Source: Enterobacter quasihormaechei (GTDB lineage: Bacteria > Pseudomonadota > Gammaproteobacteria > Enterobacterales > Enterobacteriaceae). Taken from it: a stretch of 64,000 bases of DNA. The stretch lies in contig NZ_SJON01000001.1 of the NCBI RefSeq assembly GCF_004331385.1, forward strand, positions 1 through 64,000, given 5' to 3'. A model generated the notes under the pieces. That model worked only from the letters and a program-made list of their open reading frames with translations, had not been told where the DNA came from and did no database searches. This document shows, piece by piece, positions 1 to 9,811 of the stretch. The stretch's first letter is position 1. Each line of letters begins with the position of its first letter. The position numbers and the translations under genes were made by a program.

Positions 1-30
1 AAGCCCTGAGCTAACGCTCAGGGCTTTTTT
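1..30 (+). terminator. Rho-independent terminator of the upstream operon
   Basis: A perfect 11-bp stem (1-11 with 16-26) closes a TAAC loop and runs into six T residues. The next gene is dkgB, which in E. coli follows the rrnH-aspU operon, so this probably ends that operon; the upstream genes are outside the window, so that assignment is inference. Confidence 0.85.
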
Positions 31-152
31 CTTATCTGTCGTTCAACTATTGCGAAATTAGCAAAAATCCTCTGCGTTTTACGATCTTTTTCGACATAAC
101 AACCACAGCGATAATCCTCCTCAGTTTACGAACATAACGATTGAGGAAACAT

Positions 153-956
153 ATGACTATCCCTGCACTGGGTCTCGGCACTTTTCGCCTGAAGGACGAC
201 GTTGTTATCGCATCTGTTAAAACCGCTCTGGAACTGGGCTATCGCGCCGTTGATACGGCGCAGATTTATGACAACGAAGCTGCCGTAGGCCTGGCCATCG
301 AAGAGAGCGGCGTACCGCGCCACGAGCTTTTCATCACCACCAAAATCTGGATTGAGCACCTCAGCAAAGACAAGCTGATCCCAAGCCTGAAGGAAAGTCT
401 GAAAAAGCTGCGTACTGATTATGTTGATCTGACGTTGATCCACTGGCCATCACCTGGCGATGCCGTCTCCGTAGAAGAGTTTATGCAGGCGCTGCTGGAA
501 GCAAAAGAGCAGGGCTTAACGCGTGAAATTGGTATCTCGAATTTCACTATCCCATTGATGGAAAAAGCCATTGCCGCAGTGGGTAAAGAGAATATTGCTA
601 CTAACCAGATTGAACTCTCTCCCTACCTGCAAAACCGCAACGTAGTGGACTGGGCGAAACAGCATGGTATTCATATCACCTCGTACATGACGCTGGCTTA
701 TGGTAAAGCGTTGAAAGACGAAGTGATTGCACGCATCGCTGAAAAACACAATGCGACAGCTGCACAGGTGATCCTGGCATGGGCGATGGGTGAAGGTTAT
801 GCCGTGATCCCGTCTTCAACCAAACGTGAAAACCTGGCAAGTAACCTGTTAGCGCGGGATCTCCAGCTTGATGATGAAGATAAAAAAGCGATCGCAGCAC
901 TGGAATGTAACGATCGTCTGGTCAGCCCGGAAGGGTTAGCACCAGACTGGGATTAA
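153..956 (+). CDS. dkgB: 2,5-diketo-D-gluconate reductase B / methylglyoxal reductase (aldo-keto reductase)
   Basis: A cytoplasmic NADPH-dependent aldo-keto reductase of 267 residues that reduces 2,5-diketogluconate and small aldehydes such as methylglyoxal. The AKR tetrad is visible as Asp34, Tyr39, Lys64 and His97 (the last in the LIHWP strand). The sequence is nearly collinear with E. coli DkgB. The frame stays open to a TTG at 141, but the ATG at 153 is preceded by GAGGAAAC at a normal distance and matches the family N-terminus, so it was chosen. Position after a terminator agrees with the rrnH-aspU-dkgB order of E. coli. The gene is probably monocistronic, ending at the hairpin at 989-1013. 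Confidence 0.96.
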   Translation: MTIPALGLGTFRLKDDVVIASVKTALELGYRAVDTAQIYDNEAAVGLAIEESGVPRHELFITTKIWIEHLSKDKLIPSLKESLKKLRTDYVDLTLIHWPSPGDAVSVEEFMQALLEAKEQGLTREIGISNFTIPLMEKAIAAVGKENIATNQIELSPYLQNRNVVDWAKQHGIHITSYMTLAYGKALKDEVIARIAEKHNATAAQVILAWAMGEGYAVIPSSTKRENLASNLLARDLQLDDEDKKAIAALECNDRLVSPEGLAPDWD

Positions 957-984
957 TAAAACCCTCCCTCTGTGCCCTTAACCC

Positions 985-1890
985 TCACACAGCTCCTCCG
1001 GGAGCTGTTTTTATATGCTCACTCAGGAAGTCGATAAATGCGCGTATGCGCGTACTTACCGCTCGGTCACTGTAATACACCGCGCTAAAAGGCATCTCTA
1101 CAGGCAAGCGTTTATCAGCCATCAGCTCAACTAGCTGGCCAGCTGCAATTTCCTTATCAATCATATAGTCGGATAGGCAGGCGATCCCATTCCCTTGCAG
1201 ACACAGCTGCTTCAGCGTTTCCCCGCTGTTAGAAGAGATGCCGCAGGTGATTTCATGAAGCTGCCCGTCATGGCAGGCGACAGGCCAGGTATTCAGGCTT
1301 ACAGGCTCCGTAAAACCCAGACAGAGATGCTGCTTCAGCTCTTCAACCGTCTCCGGCCTGCCATGCTCGGCGATATATTGCGGTGACGCGATAATTTTGC
1401 GGTAGCTGGCGAACAGGGGGCGCGCGCGTAAGCTTGAGTCCGTCAGAGTGCCCGCGCGGATCGCCACGTCAACTTTACGCTCAATCAGGTTAATGAATGT
1501 CTCAGAAGAGACCAGCGACAGGGTCATCTCCGGGTAACGCTCCCGGAAGGGCTTGATTAACGGCATCAGGAAATGCAGCACGACCGGCGTCGCCGCATCT
1601 ATGCGCAGCAGTCCACGCGGCGTGCTGCGTGATTCCATAATTTCCGTTTCTGCCGCCGCCATCTCCTGCAAAACCGACTGCACGCGTCGAAAATAACGCT
1701 CACCTTCTTCCGTCAGGCTGAGCTGGCGCGTTGTTCTGTTAAGCAGGCTTACCCCGAGCTTCATCTCCAGCTTTTTCACCGAGCGGCTGATGGCTGAGTT
1801 CGCCTGCCCGAGCTGTTCGGCGGCGCGGCTAAAGCTCCCGCTTTCGACCACGGCGACAAAGATAGTCAGTTCTTCCGATGTTGCCTTCAT
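985..1890 (-). CDS. yafC: LysR-family transcriptional regulator YafC
   Basis: A LysR-type regulator of 301 residues, close in sequence to E. coli YafC. Residues 1-60 form the winged helix-turn-helix (the [10 protein letters not shown] and [12 protein letters not shown] segments), and about 90-295 form the periplasmic-binding-protein-like effector domain. The ATG at 1890 is the only start giving a complete HTH. It is transcribed divergently from an MFS exporter about 100 bp away. That is the usual arrangement for a LysR regulator and its target, so control of the exporter is a reasonable inference, but no ligand can be read from the sequence. The C-terminal codons overlap the dkgB terminator. 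Confidence 0.92.
   Translation of the reverse strand: MKATSEELTIFVAVVESGSFSRAAEQLGQANSAISRSVKKLEMKLGVSLLNRTTRQLSLTEEGERYFRRVQSVLQEMAAAETEIMESRSTPRGLLRIDAATPVVLHFLMPLIKPFRERYPEMTLSLVSSETFINLIERKVDVAIRAGTLTDSSLRARPLFASYRKIIASPQYIAEHGRPETVEELKQHLCLGFTEPVSLNTWPVACHDGQLHEITCGISSNSGETLKQLCLQGNGIACLSDYMIDKEIAAGQLVELMADKRLPVEMPFSAVYYSDRAVSTRIRAFIDFLSEHIKTAPGGAV
989..1013 (+). terminator. dkgB terminator, located inside the 3' end of yafC
   Basis: An 8-bp perfect stem (989-996 with 1001-1008, TCCG loop) is followed by a T run. It lies entirely within the last codons of the convergent yafC gene, whose stop codon is at 985-987, so the last yafC residues are partly dictated by the hairpin. Confidence 0.8.
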
Positions 1891-1994
1891 TATTGCACCA
1901 CCTGCAAAATTCTATTGAGATTCTAACCATTTTTGTTATTTAAACACTGGCGCATACTGCCTGTCATCTTAATCCTGAAGAGACGGAGTATTTT

Positions 1995-3170
1995 ATGCCA
2001 CTGGCGCTTCTTGCCCTGACGATCAGTGCCTTTGCAATTGGCACGACCGAATTTGTTATTGTAGGACTGGTCCCTACCATTGCTCATCAACTTGCCATTT
2101 CGCTGCCCTCTGCCGGGCTGTTGGTATCTATTTATGCGTTAGGTGTCGCTGTTGGGGCACCTGTGCTGACGGCGCTGACCGGCCGATTCCCGCGTAAACA
2201 ACTGTTAGTCGCCCTGATGGTGCTCTTTACCGCCGGCAATATTCTGGCCTGGCAGGCACCGGATTACGCCACGCTGGTCATTGCTCGCCTGCTGACAGGC
2301 CTCGCGCACGGAGTCTTCTTCTCTATCGGTTCCACGATTGCAACCAGCCTGGTGTCAAAAGAGAAAGCGGCGTCAGCCATTGCGATTATGTTTGGTGGCT
2401 TAACCGTCGCGCTGGTCACCGGCGTGCCGTTAGGCACGTTTATCGGACAACATTTTGGCTGGCGTGAAACCTTCCTCGCGGTATCACTGTTGGGCGTCAT
2501 TGCTCTGGTGGCCAGCCTGCTGTTGGTCCCGTCGAATATCCCGGGGCGCGCGAGCGCCAGCCTGAGCGATCAGGTTAAGGTTCTTACACACCCGCGCCTG
2601 CTGCTTATCTATGCCGTAACGGCGCTGGGCTATGGTGGCGTGTTCACTGCGTTCACCTTCCTTGCACCGATGATGCAGGAGCTGGCTGGTTTCTCCCCGG
2701 GGGCAGTGAGCTGGATTTTACTGGGCTACGGTATCTCCGTCGCAATCGGCAATATCTGGGGCGGCAAGCTTGCGGATAAGCATGGTGCGGTACCGGCGCT
2801 GAAGTTTATCTTCGCCGCACTGGTTGTTCTGCTGATGATTTTCCAGTTCACCGCATCGATGCAATACGCCGCGCTGGTAACGGTATTGGTTATGGGGGTA
2901 TTCGCGTTTGGTAACGTACCGGGATTGCAGGTCTATGTTGTGCAGAAAGCTGAACGCTATACCCCCAATGCGGTGGATGTCGCATCCGGCCTGAATATTG
3001 CCGCATTCAATATCGGTATCGCACTCGGCTCGGTTATCGGTGGGCAGACGGTTGAACACGTTGGATTAACCCAGACGCCGTGGATTGGCGCAGTGATTGT
3101 GCTTGTCGCTTTCTTCCTGATTGCTCTAAGTGGACGTCTTGATAAACCTGCTCGCGTCGCGCTGGGATGA
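1995..3170 (+). CDS. MFS transporter, DHA1 drug/sugar exporter type (YdhP/AraJ-like)
   Basis: An inner-membrane major facilitator of 391 residues with about 12 hydrophobic segments. The N-terminal FAIGTTEFVIVGL segment in TM1 and the GRFPRKQLL loop between TM2 and TM3 are typical of the AraJ/YdhP/PbuE subgroup. The ATG at 1995 has a GGAG ribosome site about 8 bases upstream. The gene is absent from this place in E. coli K-12, where yafC is followed directly by yafD, so it is a lineage-specific insertion. It diverges from yafC, which probably regulates it. The substrate is not predictable; small-molecule efflux by proton antiport is the family norm. Confidence 0.85.
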   Translation: MPLALLALTISAFAIGTTEFVIVGLVPTIAHQLAISLPSAGLLVSIYALGVAVGAPVLTALTGRFPRKQLLVALMVLFTAGNILAWQAPDYATLVIARLLTGLAHGVFFSIGSTIATSLVSKEKAASAIAIMFGGLTVALVTGVPLGTFIGQHFGWRETFLAVSLLGVIALVASLLLVPSNIPGRASASLSDQVKVLTHPRLLLIYAVTALGYGGVFTAFTFLAPMMQELAGFSPGAVSWILLGYGISVAIGNIWGGKLADKHGAVPALKFIFAALVVLLMIFQFTASMQYAALVTVLVMGVFAFGNVPGLQVYVVQKAERYTPNAVDVASGLNIAAFNIGIALGSVIGGQTVEHVGLTQTPWIGAVIVLVAFFLIALSGRLDKPARVALG

Positions 3171-3235
3171 GTATCAGTAAGTGCTTGCTTACAAAACTGG
3201 AAAGCGGTTTCTCAGTAATTGCGTTGAAAGTGTGA

Positions 3236-4108
<873 letters not shown>

Positions 4109-4185
4109 TGGTGCGTCAGGTCTGCCGTGGGGCAGGCCTGTGCGGGTGCTGCCCTTTATTATTTAACCCATAAAAGGACAGCAAC

Positions 4186-4959
4186 ATGACAACAACACAC
4201 TCCCATCATGACAACGTCGAAAAACAGTTTGGTTCTCAGGCAAGTGCCTATCTGAGTAGCGCCGTGCACGCTTCTGGCCGCGATCTGGTGCGTCTTGGCG
4301 AACGGCTCGCCGCCTTTCCTGATGCGCACGTGCTGGACTTAGGCTGCGGGGCGGGGCACGCCAGTTTTACCGCCGCACAGCATGTCGGCCAGGTAACGGC
4401 GTATGATTTATCGAGCCAGATGCTGGACGTGGTTGCTGAGGCGGCAAAAGCGAAAGGACTGAATAACGTCACGACGCGCCAGGGCTACGCTGAATCTTTA
4501 CCCTTTGAAAATGCGTCGTTTGAGGTTGTGATTAGCCGTTACTCTGCACACCACTGGCATGATGTGGGTCAGGCATTACGGGAAGTGAAACGCGTGCTCA
4601 AACCGGGCGGGATCTTCATCATCATGGACGTGATGTCTCCCGGACATCCGGTGCGGAATATCTGGCTTCAGACGGTTGAAGCGCTGCGTGATACCTCGCA
4701 CGTGCAAAATTACTCCAGTGGAGAGTGGCTTACGTTTATCACCGAAGCCGGCCTGATTTCACGCTCGTTGATAACCGACCGTTTGCCGCTGGAGTTTACG
4801 TCATGGATTGCGCGGATGCGCACACCGGGGGCATTAACGCAGGCGATCCGATTGTATCAGGAGAGCGCCTCTGCTGACGTGAAGGCGTACTTTGAATTGC
4901 ATGGGGATGGTTCGTTTACCAGCGACACCATCATGGCCGAAGCGCATAAAGCGAGATAA
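4186..4959 (+). CDS. yafE: SAM-dependent class I methyltransferase YafE
   Basis: A cytoplasmic methyltransferase of 257 residues. Motif I (VLDLGCGAG) lies at 49-57, an acidic motif II follows (TAYDLS), and the RVLKPGG segment in the second half is typical of the UbiE/BioC-like methyltransferase_11 group. The E. coli K-12 annotation of YafE is shorter (about 207 residues), so this looks like the full-length form. The acceptor substrate is unknown. The ATG at 4186 follows AAAAGGACAGCAAC, a good ribosome site. It is read in the same direction as yafD with a gap of about 77 bp. Confidence 0.9.
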   Translation: MTTTHSHHDNVEKQFGSQASAYLSSAVHASGRDLVRLGERLAAFPDAHVLDLGCGAGHASFTAAQHVGQVTAYDLSSQMLDVVAEAAKAKGLNNVTTRQGYAESLPFENASFEVVISRYSAHHWHDVGQALREVKRVLKPGGIFIIMDVMSPGHPVRNIWLQTVEALRDTSHVQNYSSGEWLTFITEAGLISRSLITDRLPLEFTSWIARMRTPGALTQAIRLYQESASADVKAYFELHGDGSFTSDTIMAEAHKAR

Positions 4960-4960
4960 A

Positions 4961-4995
4961 CAAAAAAGGCACCGAGGGGAATCGGTGCCTTTTTA
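4961..4995. terminator. Bidirectional terminator between yafE and mltD
   Basis: An A-rich tract, a stem of AAAGGCACCGA pairing with TCGGTGCCTTT, and a T-rich tract form a hairpin usable from both strands. It sits between the convergent genes yafE (+) and mltD (-). Confidence 0.85.
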
Positions 4996-5011
4996 ACAAG
5001 CGATCGTACTA

Positions 5012-6376
5012 TCAGGAATCTGGCGTAGCGCTGTTTTTCACAAACAGCGTTAGCTGGTCGCCAGGTTGCAGGTTGGCCGTATCGTTGTTCCAGCGCATCA
5101 CATCTTTGATGTTTACGCCGTGACGCTTAGCAATACTGGACAGCGAGTCGCCTTTACGCACGCGATAGGTAATGCTATCGCTGTTTTTAGCGAGACGCTG
5201 TGCGCTGCTACCTGCACCTACGGTCAGCGTTTGACCCACTTTCAGACCCGACCCGCGCAGATTATTCCACTGCTGGAGATCTTTCGTATTCACGCCAAGA
5301 CGTGATGCAATACCTGAAAGCGTATCACCTGAACGCACCTTATAGCTGCGGCTGCTTACAGGCGACGTATCAGCGATCAGCGTGGACTGAACGGCTGCAA
5401 TTTCACCCGAAGCTAAAGACTCACGTAACTGTTCTGCGTGTTTCTGCGGAACCATCACATAGCGCGGGCCACTTGCACCCAGCGTAGAGCCTTTAACACC
5501 TGCATTAAAGGTTTTCAATTTACTTACCGACATACCCGTCATATCGGCAACCTGTTGAATATCAACCGGGCTGCTGAGGCGGACACGCGCCAGTGCACGA
5601 CTTTCGTCTGGTGTTGGCAGTTGTACACCGTAACGTTTGCTGTTCTTGAGAATATCGCTCAGGGCCAGCATTTTCGGTACGTAAATCTTTGTTTCCTGTG
5701 GCAGTGAGAGCGACCAGAAGTCTGTGGATTTACCACGCGCTTTATTCGCTTTCATTGCCTTCAGTACACGACCTTCACCACTGTTATACGCTGCGACAGT
5801 CAATAACCAGTCGCCATCAAACATCTTATTCAGACGTTGCATCATGTCGAGAGCGGCTGTCGTTGAAGCGACAACATCACGACGCGCATCGTAGTTGCGG
5901 GTCTGCTTTAAACCATAATTTCGCCCTGTGCTCGGAATGATCTGCCAAATGCCTGCGGCATTGGCGCCAGACGTCGCGTGCGGGTCAAAAGCGCTCTCCA
6001 CTATGGGTAGTAGTACCAGTTCCATAGGCATGTTACGTTTCTTAACTTGCCCGGCTATCCAGTACATATACGGCTCTGCCCGTAATGTTACATCGTGGAG
6101 ATAGCTCTTATTTCTTAAATACTTCTGCTTCTGTTCGCGAATCCGGGTGTTCTCCGGAATTCCCATCTTTAGCTCGTCGCCAATAGAGGCCCACAAGTCT
6201 TGTTCCTGCGCGAAGGATGTCCCATCGTCCAACCATCGCGCCTGACTCGTAAACTTCCCTGCTTCCCCTTGACCAGCCGCAGAAAGGCTCTGTGCGTGCT
6301 GCTGTACGTTGCCGCCGTTCTGTGACTGGCAACCAACAAGCAGGACAGAGGCGAGTAATATCGCTTTTGCCTTCAT
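5012..6376 (-). CDS. mltD: Membrane-bound lytic murein transglycosylase D
   Basis: A lipoprotein of 454 residues that cleaves the MurNAc-GlcNAc bond of peptidoglycan with 1,6-anhydro product formation. The signal peptide ends in a lipobox LVGC with Cys16, so it is lipid-anchored. The family-1 SLT domain occupies about 100-260, with the catalytic Glu127 in the PIVESAF motif and the downstream GIWQIIPSTGRNYGL signature. Two C-terminal LysM repeats (about 344-387 and 405-448) bind glycan strands. Length matches E. coli MltD (452). The gene is adjacent to gloB in the same direction, as in E. coli. Confidence 0.96.
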   Translation of the reverse strand: MKAKAILLASVLLVGCQSQNGGNVQQHAQSLSAAGQGEAGKFTSQARWLDDGTSFAQEQDLWASIGDELKMGIPENTRIREQKQKYLRNKSYLHDVTLRAEPYMYWIAGQVKKRNMPMELVLLPIVESAFDPHATSGANAAGIWQIIPSTGRNYGLKQTRNYDARRDVVASTTAALDMMQRLNKMFDGDWLLTVAAYNSGEGRVLKAMKANKARGKSTDFWSLSLPQETKIYVPKMLALSDILKNSKRYGVQLPTPDESRALARVRLSSPVDIQQVADMTGMSVSKLKTFNAGVKGSTLGASGPRYVMVPQKHAEQLRESLASGEIAAVQSTLIADTSPVSSRSYKVRSGDTLSGIASRLGVNTKDLQQWNNLRGSGLKVGQTLTVGAGSSAQRLAKNSDSITYRVRKGDSLSSIAKRHGVNIKDVMRWNNDTANLQPGDQLTLFVKNSATPDS

Positions 6377-6444
6377 GTGTGTGTCAATAGTTGCTTAAAA
6401 GACGAGCGATGATAACGGCGAAATTTTGAAAAGGCAACCCGCAT

Positions 6445-7203
6445 TTATCTGAAGTTATCTTTCTTTGACCTTAACCATGCAAAACGCGCTTCTGGTTGTT
6501 GCAAATTTGTTTCTTGGTTAATTTTATTAACTAAATCAACGTCATTCGTTCTTAAAAATAAATTTATTTGGCGCTCATTTTTCAGAATTACGGGGAGTGT
6601 TTTTTGGTTTTTTGCACGTAACTCCTTCACTTTCTGGTAATAATCCTGAATCGCCCGATCCTCGGGTAAGATGCTCGCAGCAAACTTCATATTTCCTAAT
6701 GTATACTCGTGGGCACAGCAAATTACGGTGTCGGCAGGCAATGCATTAATTTTTTGTAAAGATTGATACATTTGTTCTGGCGTGCCTTCAAAAAGCCTTC
6801 CGCACCCCCCTGAAAACAGCGTGTCGCCGCAAAACAGATAAGGTTTACTGTAGAAACAGAGATGTCCAGAAGTGTGACCTGGTGTAGCAAATACGGAAAA
6901 CTCCCACCCAAGAATCTGGACACTTTCGCCCTCGCTAACGACTTGCGTTGTGCCCTTGTTTTGTGTCTCAGCCGGCCCATACACGGCAAGACCAGGATAT
7001 TGCGCAAGCAGATCGGGAACGCCGCCCACGTGGTCATTGTGGTGGTGGGTGAGGAGAATCGCCTCCGGCTGCCAGCCGTTTTCATTTATTGCGTCCAGGA
7101 TCGGAGTGGATTCGCCGGGATCGACAATGATGCATCTGCGATCGTCGTCGACTAAAACCCAGATGTAATTGTCCTGAAAGGCGGAAATACTGATAAGATT
7201 CAT
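6445..7203 (-). CDS. gloB: Hydroxyacylglutathione hydrolase (glyoxalase II)
   Basis: A cytosolic enzyme of 252 residues that hydrolyses S-D-lactoylglutathione to D-lactate and glutathione, the second step of methylglyoxal detoxification. The metallo-beta-lactamase dinuclear metal motif THHHNDH lies at 52-58, followed by a later His in TPGHTSGH and an Asp in CGDTLF. Length equals the family norm. The start codon at 7203 diverges from yafS, whose start is only about 30 bp away, so the two promoters must overlap. Confidence 0.96.
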   Translation of the reverse strand: MNLISISAFQDNYIWVLVDDDRRCIIVDPGESTPILDAINENGWQPEAILLTHHHNDHVGGVPDLLAQYPGLAVYGPAETQNKGTTQVVSEGESVQILGWEFSVFATPGHTSGHLCFYSKPYLFCGDTLFSGGCGRLFEGTPEQMYQSLQKINALPADTVICCAHEYTLGNMKFAASILPEDRAIQDYYQKVKELRAKNQKTLPVILKNERQINLFLRTNDVDLVNKINQETNLQQPEARFAWLRSKKDNFR

Positions 7204-7235
7204 GCATTACCTCTTATAGCGTGGCGGGTGTTTTG

Positions 7236-7952
7236 ATGAAACCGGCAAGGATACCTCAGACTGTCGCACCACCGGATCGTTGGGCAGAGTTGCCCTGGGG
7301 TGAATATTATCGCGAAGCTTTAGAACTTCAGCTTAAACCCTGGCTCGCGAAAATGTATGGTTTTCACCTGCTTAAGATTGGCAATCTCAGCGCAGAAATC
7401 AATACCGAAAGCTGCGCTATCTCGCATCAGGTTAACGTATCGCTTAAGGGTTCCCCGGTTCAGGTGAAAGCAGATCCGCTGCATTTGCCGTTTGCGGAAA
7501 AATCCATTGATGCCTGTTTGCTCGCCCATGCGCTGCCCTGGTGTAGCGATCCCCATCGTCTGCTGCGGGAAGCCGACCGCGTGTTGATTGACGACGGCTG
7601 GCTGATCCTGAGCGGTTTTAATCCGCTGAGTCTGATGGGGCTGCGCAAGCTAACGCCCGTACTGCGCCGCACGCCGCCGTATAACAGCCGGATGTTTACT
7701 ATGATGCGCCAGCTGGACTGGCTTTCACTGCTGAATTTTGAAGTGCTGAGTTACGGCGGTTTTCAGGTCATCCCCTGGACGCGAAAGGGCGGTGTTTTAC
7801 TCAGCACCCATTTACCCGCGCTGGGCTGCATGCAGTATATTGTCGCGCGTAAGAGGACGATCCCCCTTACGCTCAACCTGATGAAGCAAAGCAAATCAAA
7901 AACGCGGATCCGCCAGACCGTGGGTGCCACGCGGCAGTACAAAAAACCGTGA
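7236..7952 (+). CDS. yafS: Putative SAM-dependent methyltransferase YafS
   Basis: A 238-residue protein closely matching E. coli YafS, with a methyltransferase_11-like core: the ADPLHLPFAEKSIDACLLAH segment resembles motifs II-III. The glycine-rich motif I is degenerate, so activity is uncertain. The frame opens at a GTG at 7221, but the ATG at 7236 matches the family N-terminus (MKPARIPQTV) and is preferred. The stop codon at 7950-7952 abuts the stop codon of rnhA on the other strand. Confidence 0.9.
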   Translation: MKPARIPQTVAPPDRWAELPWGEYYREALELQLKPWLAKMYGFHLLKIGNLSAEINTESCAISHQVNVSLKGSPVQVKADPLHLPFAEKSIDACLLAHALPWCSDPHRLLREADRVLIDDGWLILSGFNPLSLMGLRKLTPVLRRTPPYNSRMFTMMRQLDWLSLLNFEVLSYGGFQVIPWTRKGGVLLSTHLPALGCMQYIVARKRTIPLTLNLMKQSKSKTRIRQTVGATRQYKKP

Positions 7953-8420
7953 TCAGGATTCAGGCTGATAACCTGCGTCCTCATGGGTCGGGTTGGATGC
8001 CGCCGCGCGAGCCAGCTCATCACAGCGTTCGTTTTCAGGGTGCCCGGCGTGGCCCTTTACCCATTCCCATTTGATTTCGTGCTGACCGAGGGCGGCATCA
8101 AGACGCTTCCAGAGGTCGACATTCTTGACCGGCTTTTTCTCTGCCGTTTTCCAGCCGCGTTTTTTCCAGTTGTGGATCCACTGGGTGATGCCCTGGCGGA
8201 CATACTGGCTGTCAGTACTCAGCACCACGTCACAATGTTCTTTTAACGCTTCCAGCGCCACGATGGCCGCCATCAGCTCCATGCGGTTGTTGGTGGTGAG
8301 AAAATAGCCTTCACTAAAGGTTTTTTCATGCTCACGATAACGCATAATGGCGCCATAACCGCCAGGCCCTGGGTTACCGAGACAAGATCCATCGGTGAAA
8401 ATTTCTACCTGTTTACGCAT
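7953..8420 (-). CDS. rnhA: Ribonuclease HI
   Basis: A 155-residue cytosolic nuclease that degrades the RNA strand of RNA-DNA hybrids. The four carboxylates of type I RNase H are in place: Asp10 in [14 protein letters not shown], Glu48 in NRMELMA, Asp70 in LSTDSQYV, and a fourth Asp near 134 in the ENERCDELA helix. The basic handle ([18 protein letters not shown]) is present, as in E. coli. The frame is open upstream to 8531, but the ATG at 8420 gives the conserved 155-residue protein; the longer reading overlaps the dnaQ start. It is divergent from dnaQ with a 64-bp gap containing both promoters. Confidence 0.97.
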   Translation of the reverse strand: MRKQVEIFTDGSCLGNPGPGGYGAIMRYREHEKTFSEGYFLTTNNRMELMAAIVALEALKEHCDVVLSTDSQYVRQGITQWIHNWKKRGWKTAEKKPVKNVDLWKRLDAALGQHEIKWEWVKGHAGHPENERCDELARAAASNPTHEDAGYQPES

Positions 8421-8484
8421 CTCTGGTAGACTTCCTGTAATTGAAACGTTCAGTAAAACGATAAGTCTGACATAAATGACCGCT

Positions 8485-9216
8485 ATGAGCACTGCAATTA
8501 CTCGCCAGATTGTTCTTGATACCGAAACCACCGGTATGAACCAGATTGGCGCCCACTACGAAGGGCACAAAATCATTGAAATTGGTGCCGTTGAAGTGGT
8601 GAACCGTCGTCTTACGGGCAACAACTTCCACGTTTACCTCAAACCCGATCGGCTGGTGGATCCGGAAGCGTTCGGCGTTCACGGGATTGCCGATGAGTTT
8701 TTGCTGGATAAGCCCACCTTCGCCGATGTCGCGGATGAATTTCTCGACTACATCAGAGGTGCGGAACTTGTCATTCATAACGCATCGTTCGATATCGGCT
8801 TTATGGACTATGAGTTCAGCAAGCTCAACCGCGATATTCCAAAAACCAATACGTTCTGTAAAGTCACGGATAGCCTGGCGCTGGCAAGGAAGATGTTTCC
8901 CGGCAAGCGTAACAGCCTTGATGCCCTGTGCTCTCGCTATGAGATAGACAACACCAAGCGAACCCTGCACGGCGCATTGCTCGATGCCCAGATCCTGGCC
9001 GATGTTTACCTGACCATGACCGGCGGGCAAACATCGATAAAATTCAGTATGGAAAATGAATCCCAGCAGACGAGGGACGAAGGCGGTATTCAGCGTGTCG
9101 TGCGCCAGGCGAATCGCCTGCGGGTTGTTTTAGCCAGTGATGAAGAGCTGATGAACCACGAATCTCGCCTCGATTTAGTTCAGAAGAAGGGCGGAAGCTG
9201 TCTGTGGCGTGGGTGA
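8485..9216 (+). CDS. dnaQ: DNA polymerase III epsilon subunit (3'-5' proofreading exonuclease)
   Basis: A 243-residue proofreading subunit of the replicative polymerase core, binding alpha through its C-terminal tail and theta through the nuclease domain. Exo I carries Asp12 and Glu14 in VLDTETTG; Exo II lies around the [12 protein letters not shown] segment; Exo III epsilon ([10 protein letters not shown]) supplies the catalytic His and Asp. The Q-linker and the [14 protein letters not shown] tail are present. The frame opens at 8476, but the ATG at 8485 matches the E. coli start and length exactly. It is followed by a terminator and then the aspV promoter. Confidence 0.97.
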   Translation: MSTAITRQIVLDTETTGMNQIGAHYEGHKIIEIGAVEVVNRRLTGNNFHVYLKPDRLVDPEAFGVHGIADEFLLDKPTFADVADEFLDYIRGAELVIHNASFDIGFMDYEFSKLNRDIPKTNTFCKVTDSLALARKMFPGKRNSLDALCSRYEIDNTKRTLHGALLDAQILADVYLTMTGGQTSIKFSMENESQQTRDEGGIQRVVRQANRLRVVLASDEELMNHESRLDLVQKKGGSCLWRG

Positions 9217-9238
9217 AAAAAGGCGGAAACGTTTGTTA

Positions 9239-9260
9239 AATCACCGTTTGGGTGATTTTT
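9239..9260 (+). terminator. dnaQ terminator
   Basis: A 7-bp perfect stem (AATCACC with GGTGATT) and a T run lie just after the dnaQ stop codon and before the tRNA-Asp promoter. Confidence 0.8.
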
Positions 9261-9292
9261 GCAGCAAACGATTCAAAACCTGAGAAAAAGCG

Positions 9293-9321
9293 TTGACGAG
9301 TTACGAGGCAGACCGTAATAT
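9293..9321 (+). promoter_or_regulatory. Sigma-70 promoter of tRNA-Asp (aspV)
   Basis: TTGACG at 9293-9298 and TAATAT at 9316-9321 are separated by exactly 17 bp, followed by a GC-rich start region (TTCGCCTCG) typical of a stringently controlled stable-RNA promoter. Predicted +1 is about 9328, some 20 bp before the mature tRNA. Confidence 0.85.
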
Positions 9322-9348
9322 TCGCCTCGTTCCCCAAACGGGAACAGT

Positions 9349-9425
9349 GGAGCGGTAGTTCAGTCGGTTAGAATACCTGCCTGTCACGCAGGGGGTCGCG
9401 GGTTCGAGTCCCGTCCGTTCCGCCA
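9349..9425 (+). tRNA. aspV: tRNA-Asp (anticodon GTC)
   Basis: A 77-nt cloverleaf: acceptor stem GGAGCGG pairing with CCGTTCC, a D-arm with the AGTCGGTTAGA loop, anticodon stem-loop CCTGCCTGTCACGCAGG with GTC, a T-arm GCGGGTTCGAGTCCCGT, and encoded CCA. It follows dnaQ as aspV does in E. coli. Confidence 0.98.
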
Positions 9426-9433
9426 CTATTCAG

Positions 9434-9466
9434 AAAGCCTGAATCAGAAATGATTCAGGCTTTCGT
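9434..9466 (+). terminator. tRNA-Asp terminator
   Basis: A 13-bp perfect stem (AAAGCCTGAATCA with TGATTCAGGCTTT) around a GAAA tetraloop sits 8 bp after the tRNA; the trailing tract is only moderately T-rich. Confidence 0.8.
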
Positions 9467-9811
9467 CGTTTTATACTCCCTACACTCGCGTACCTCTCTT
9501 CTTATTTTCGTTAACAAAAAGTTAATATACTCAGTGCAATTTATTAACATATGCACGGTTTTAGTGCGTTATTTGCACTGTCTTTGTGCATTGTTTGCCC
9601 ACCCCCTCTCCGAACCTCACTTGGTTATGTAATAATTATGTAAAAATAATTCATAAGAAATCATTCGGTTACCGATCATTTTTCAGAAAACATCTGAACC
9701 AATACGCTATTGGTTCGCTTATTGCTTAATCATTAGCACGATAAGTAGTGCGTCATATCAATAACTTATCGTTGATAAAAATAAAGTGATGATGAAAGCG
9801 AGCGAACCAAT
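9467..9811 (+). other. Intergenic region upstream of the GntR-ABC-GGT operon
   Basis: About 345 bp of AT-rich sequence without a convincing gene. A short frame around 9467-9632 has no recognisable product or ribosome site. It contains the palindromic operator at 9696-9716, a second inverted repeat at 9738-9772 (9-bp arms ACGATAAGT/ACTTATCGT, 17-nt loop) and the operator half-site at 9804-9812. The promoter of the operon must lie here; no clear -35/-10 pair stands out. Confidence 0.6.
9696..9716. promoter_or_regulatory. Perfect palindrome, candidate GntR operator
   Basis: GAACCAATA-CGC-TATTGGTTC is a perfect 9+3+9 palindrome about 95 bp before the GntR start. The same 9-mer GAACCAATA recurs at 9804-9812, running into the start codon itself. 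A repeated dyad directly upstream of a FadR-type regulator gene suggests autoregulation; binding is inferred. Confidence 0.6.

Noticed and set aside
9450..9632. A 60-codon open frame after tRNA-Asp
   Set aside because: It begins inside the tRNA terminator hairpin, has no ribosome site and encodes a low-complexity hydrophobic sequence with no family resemblance.
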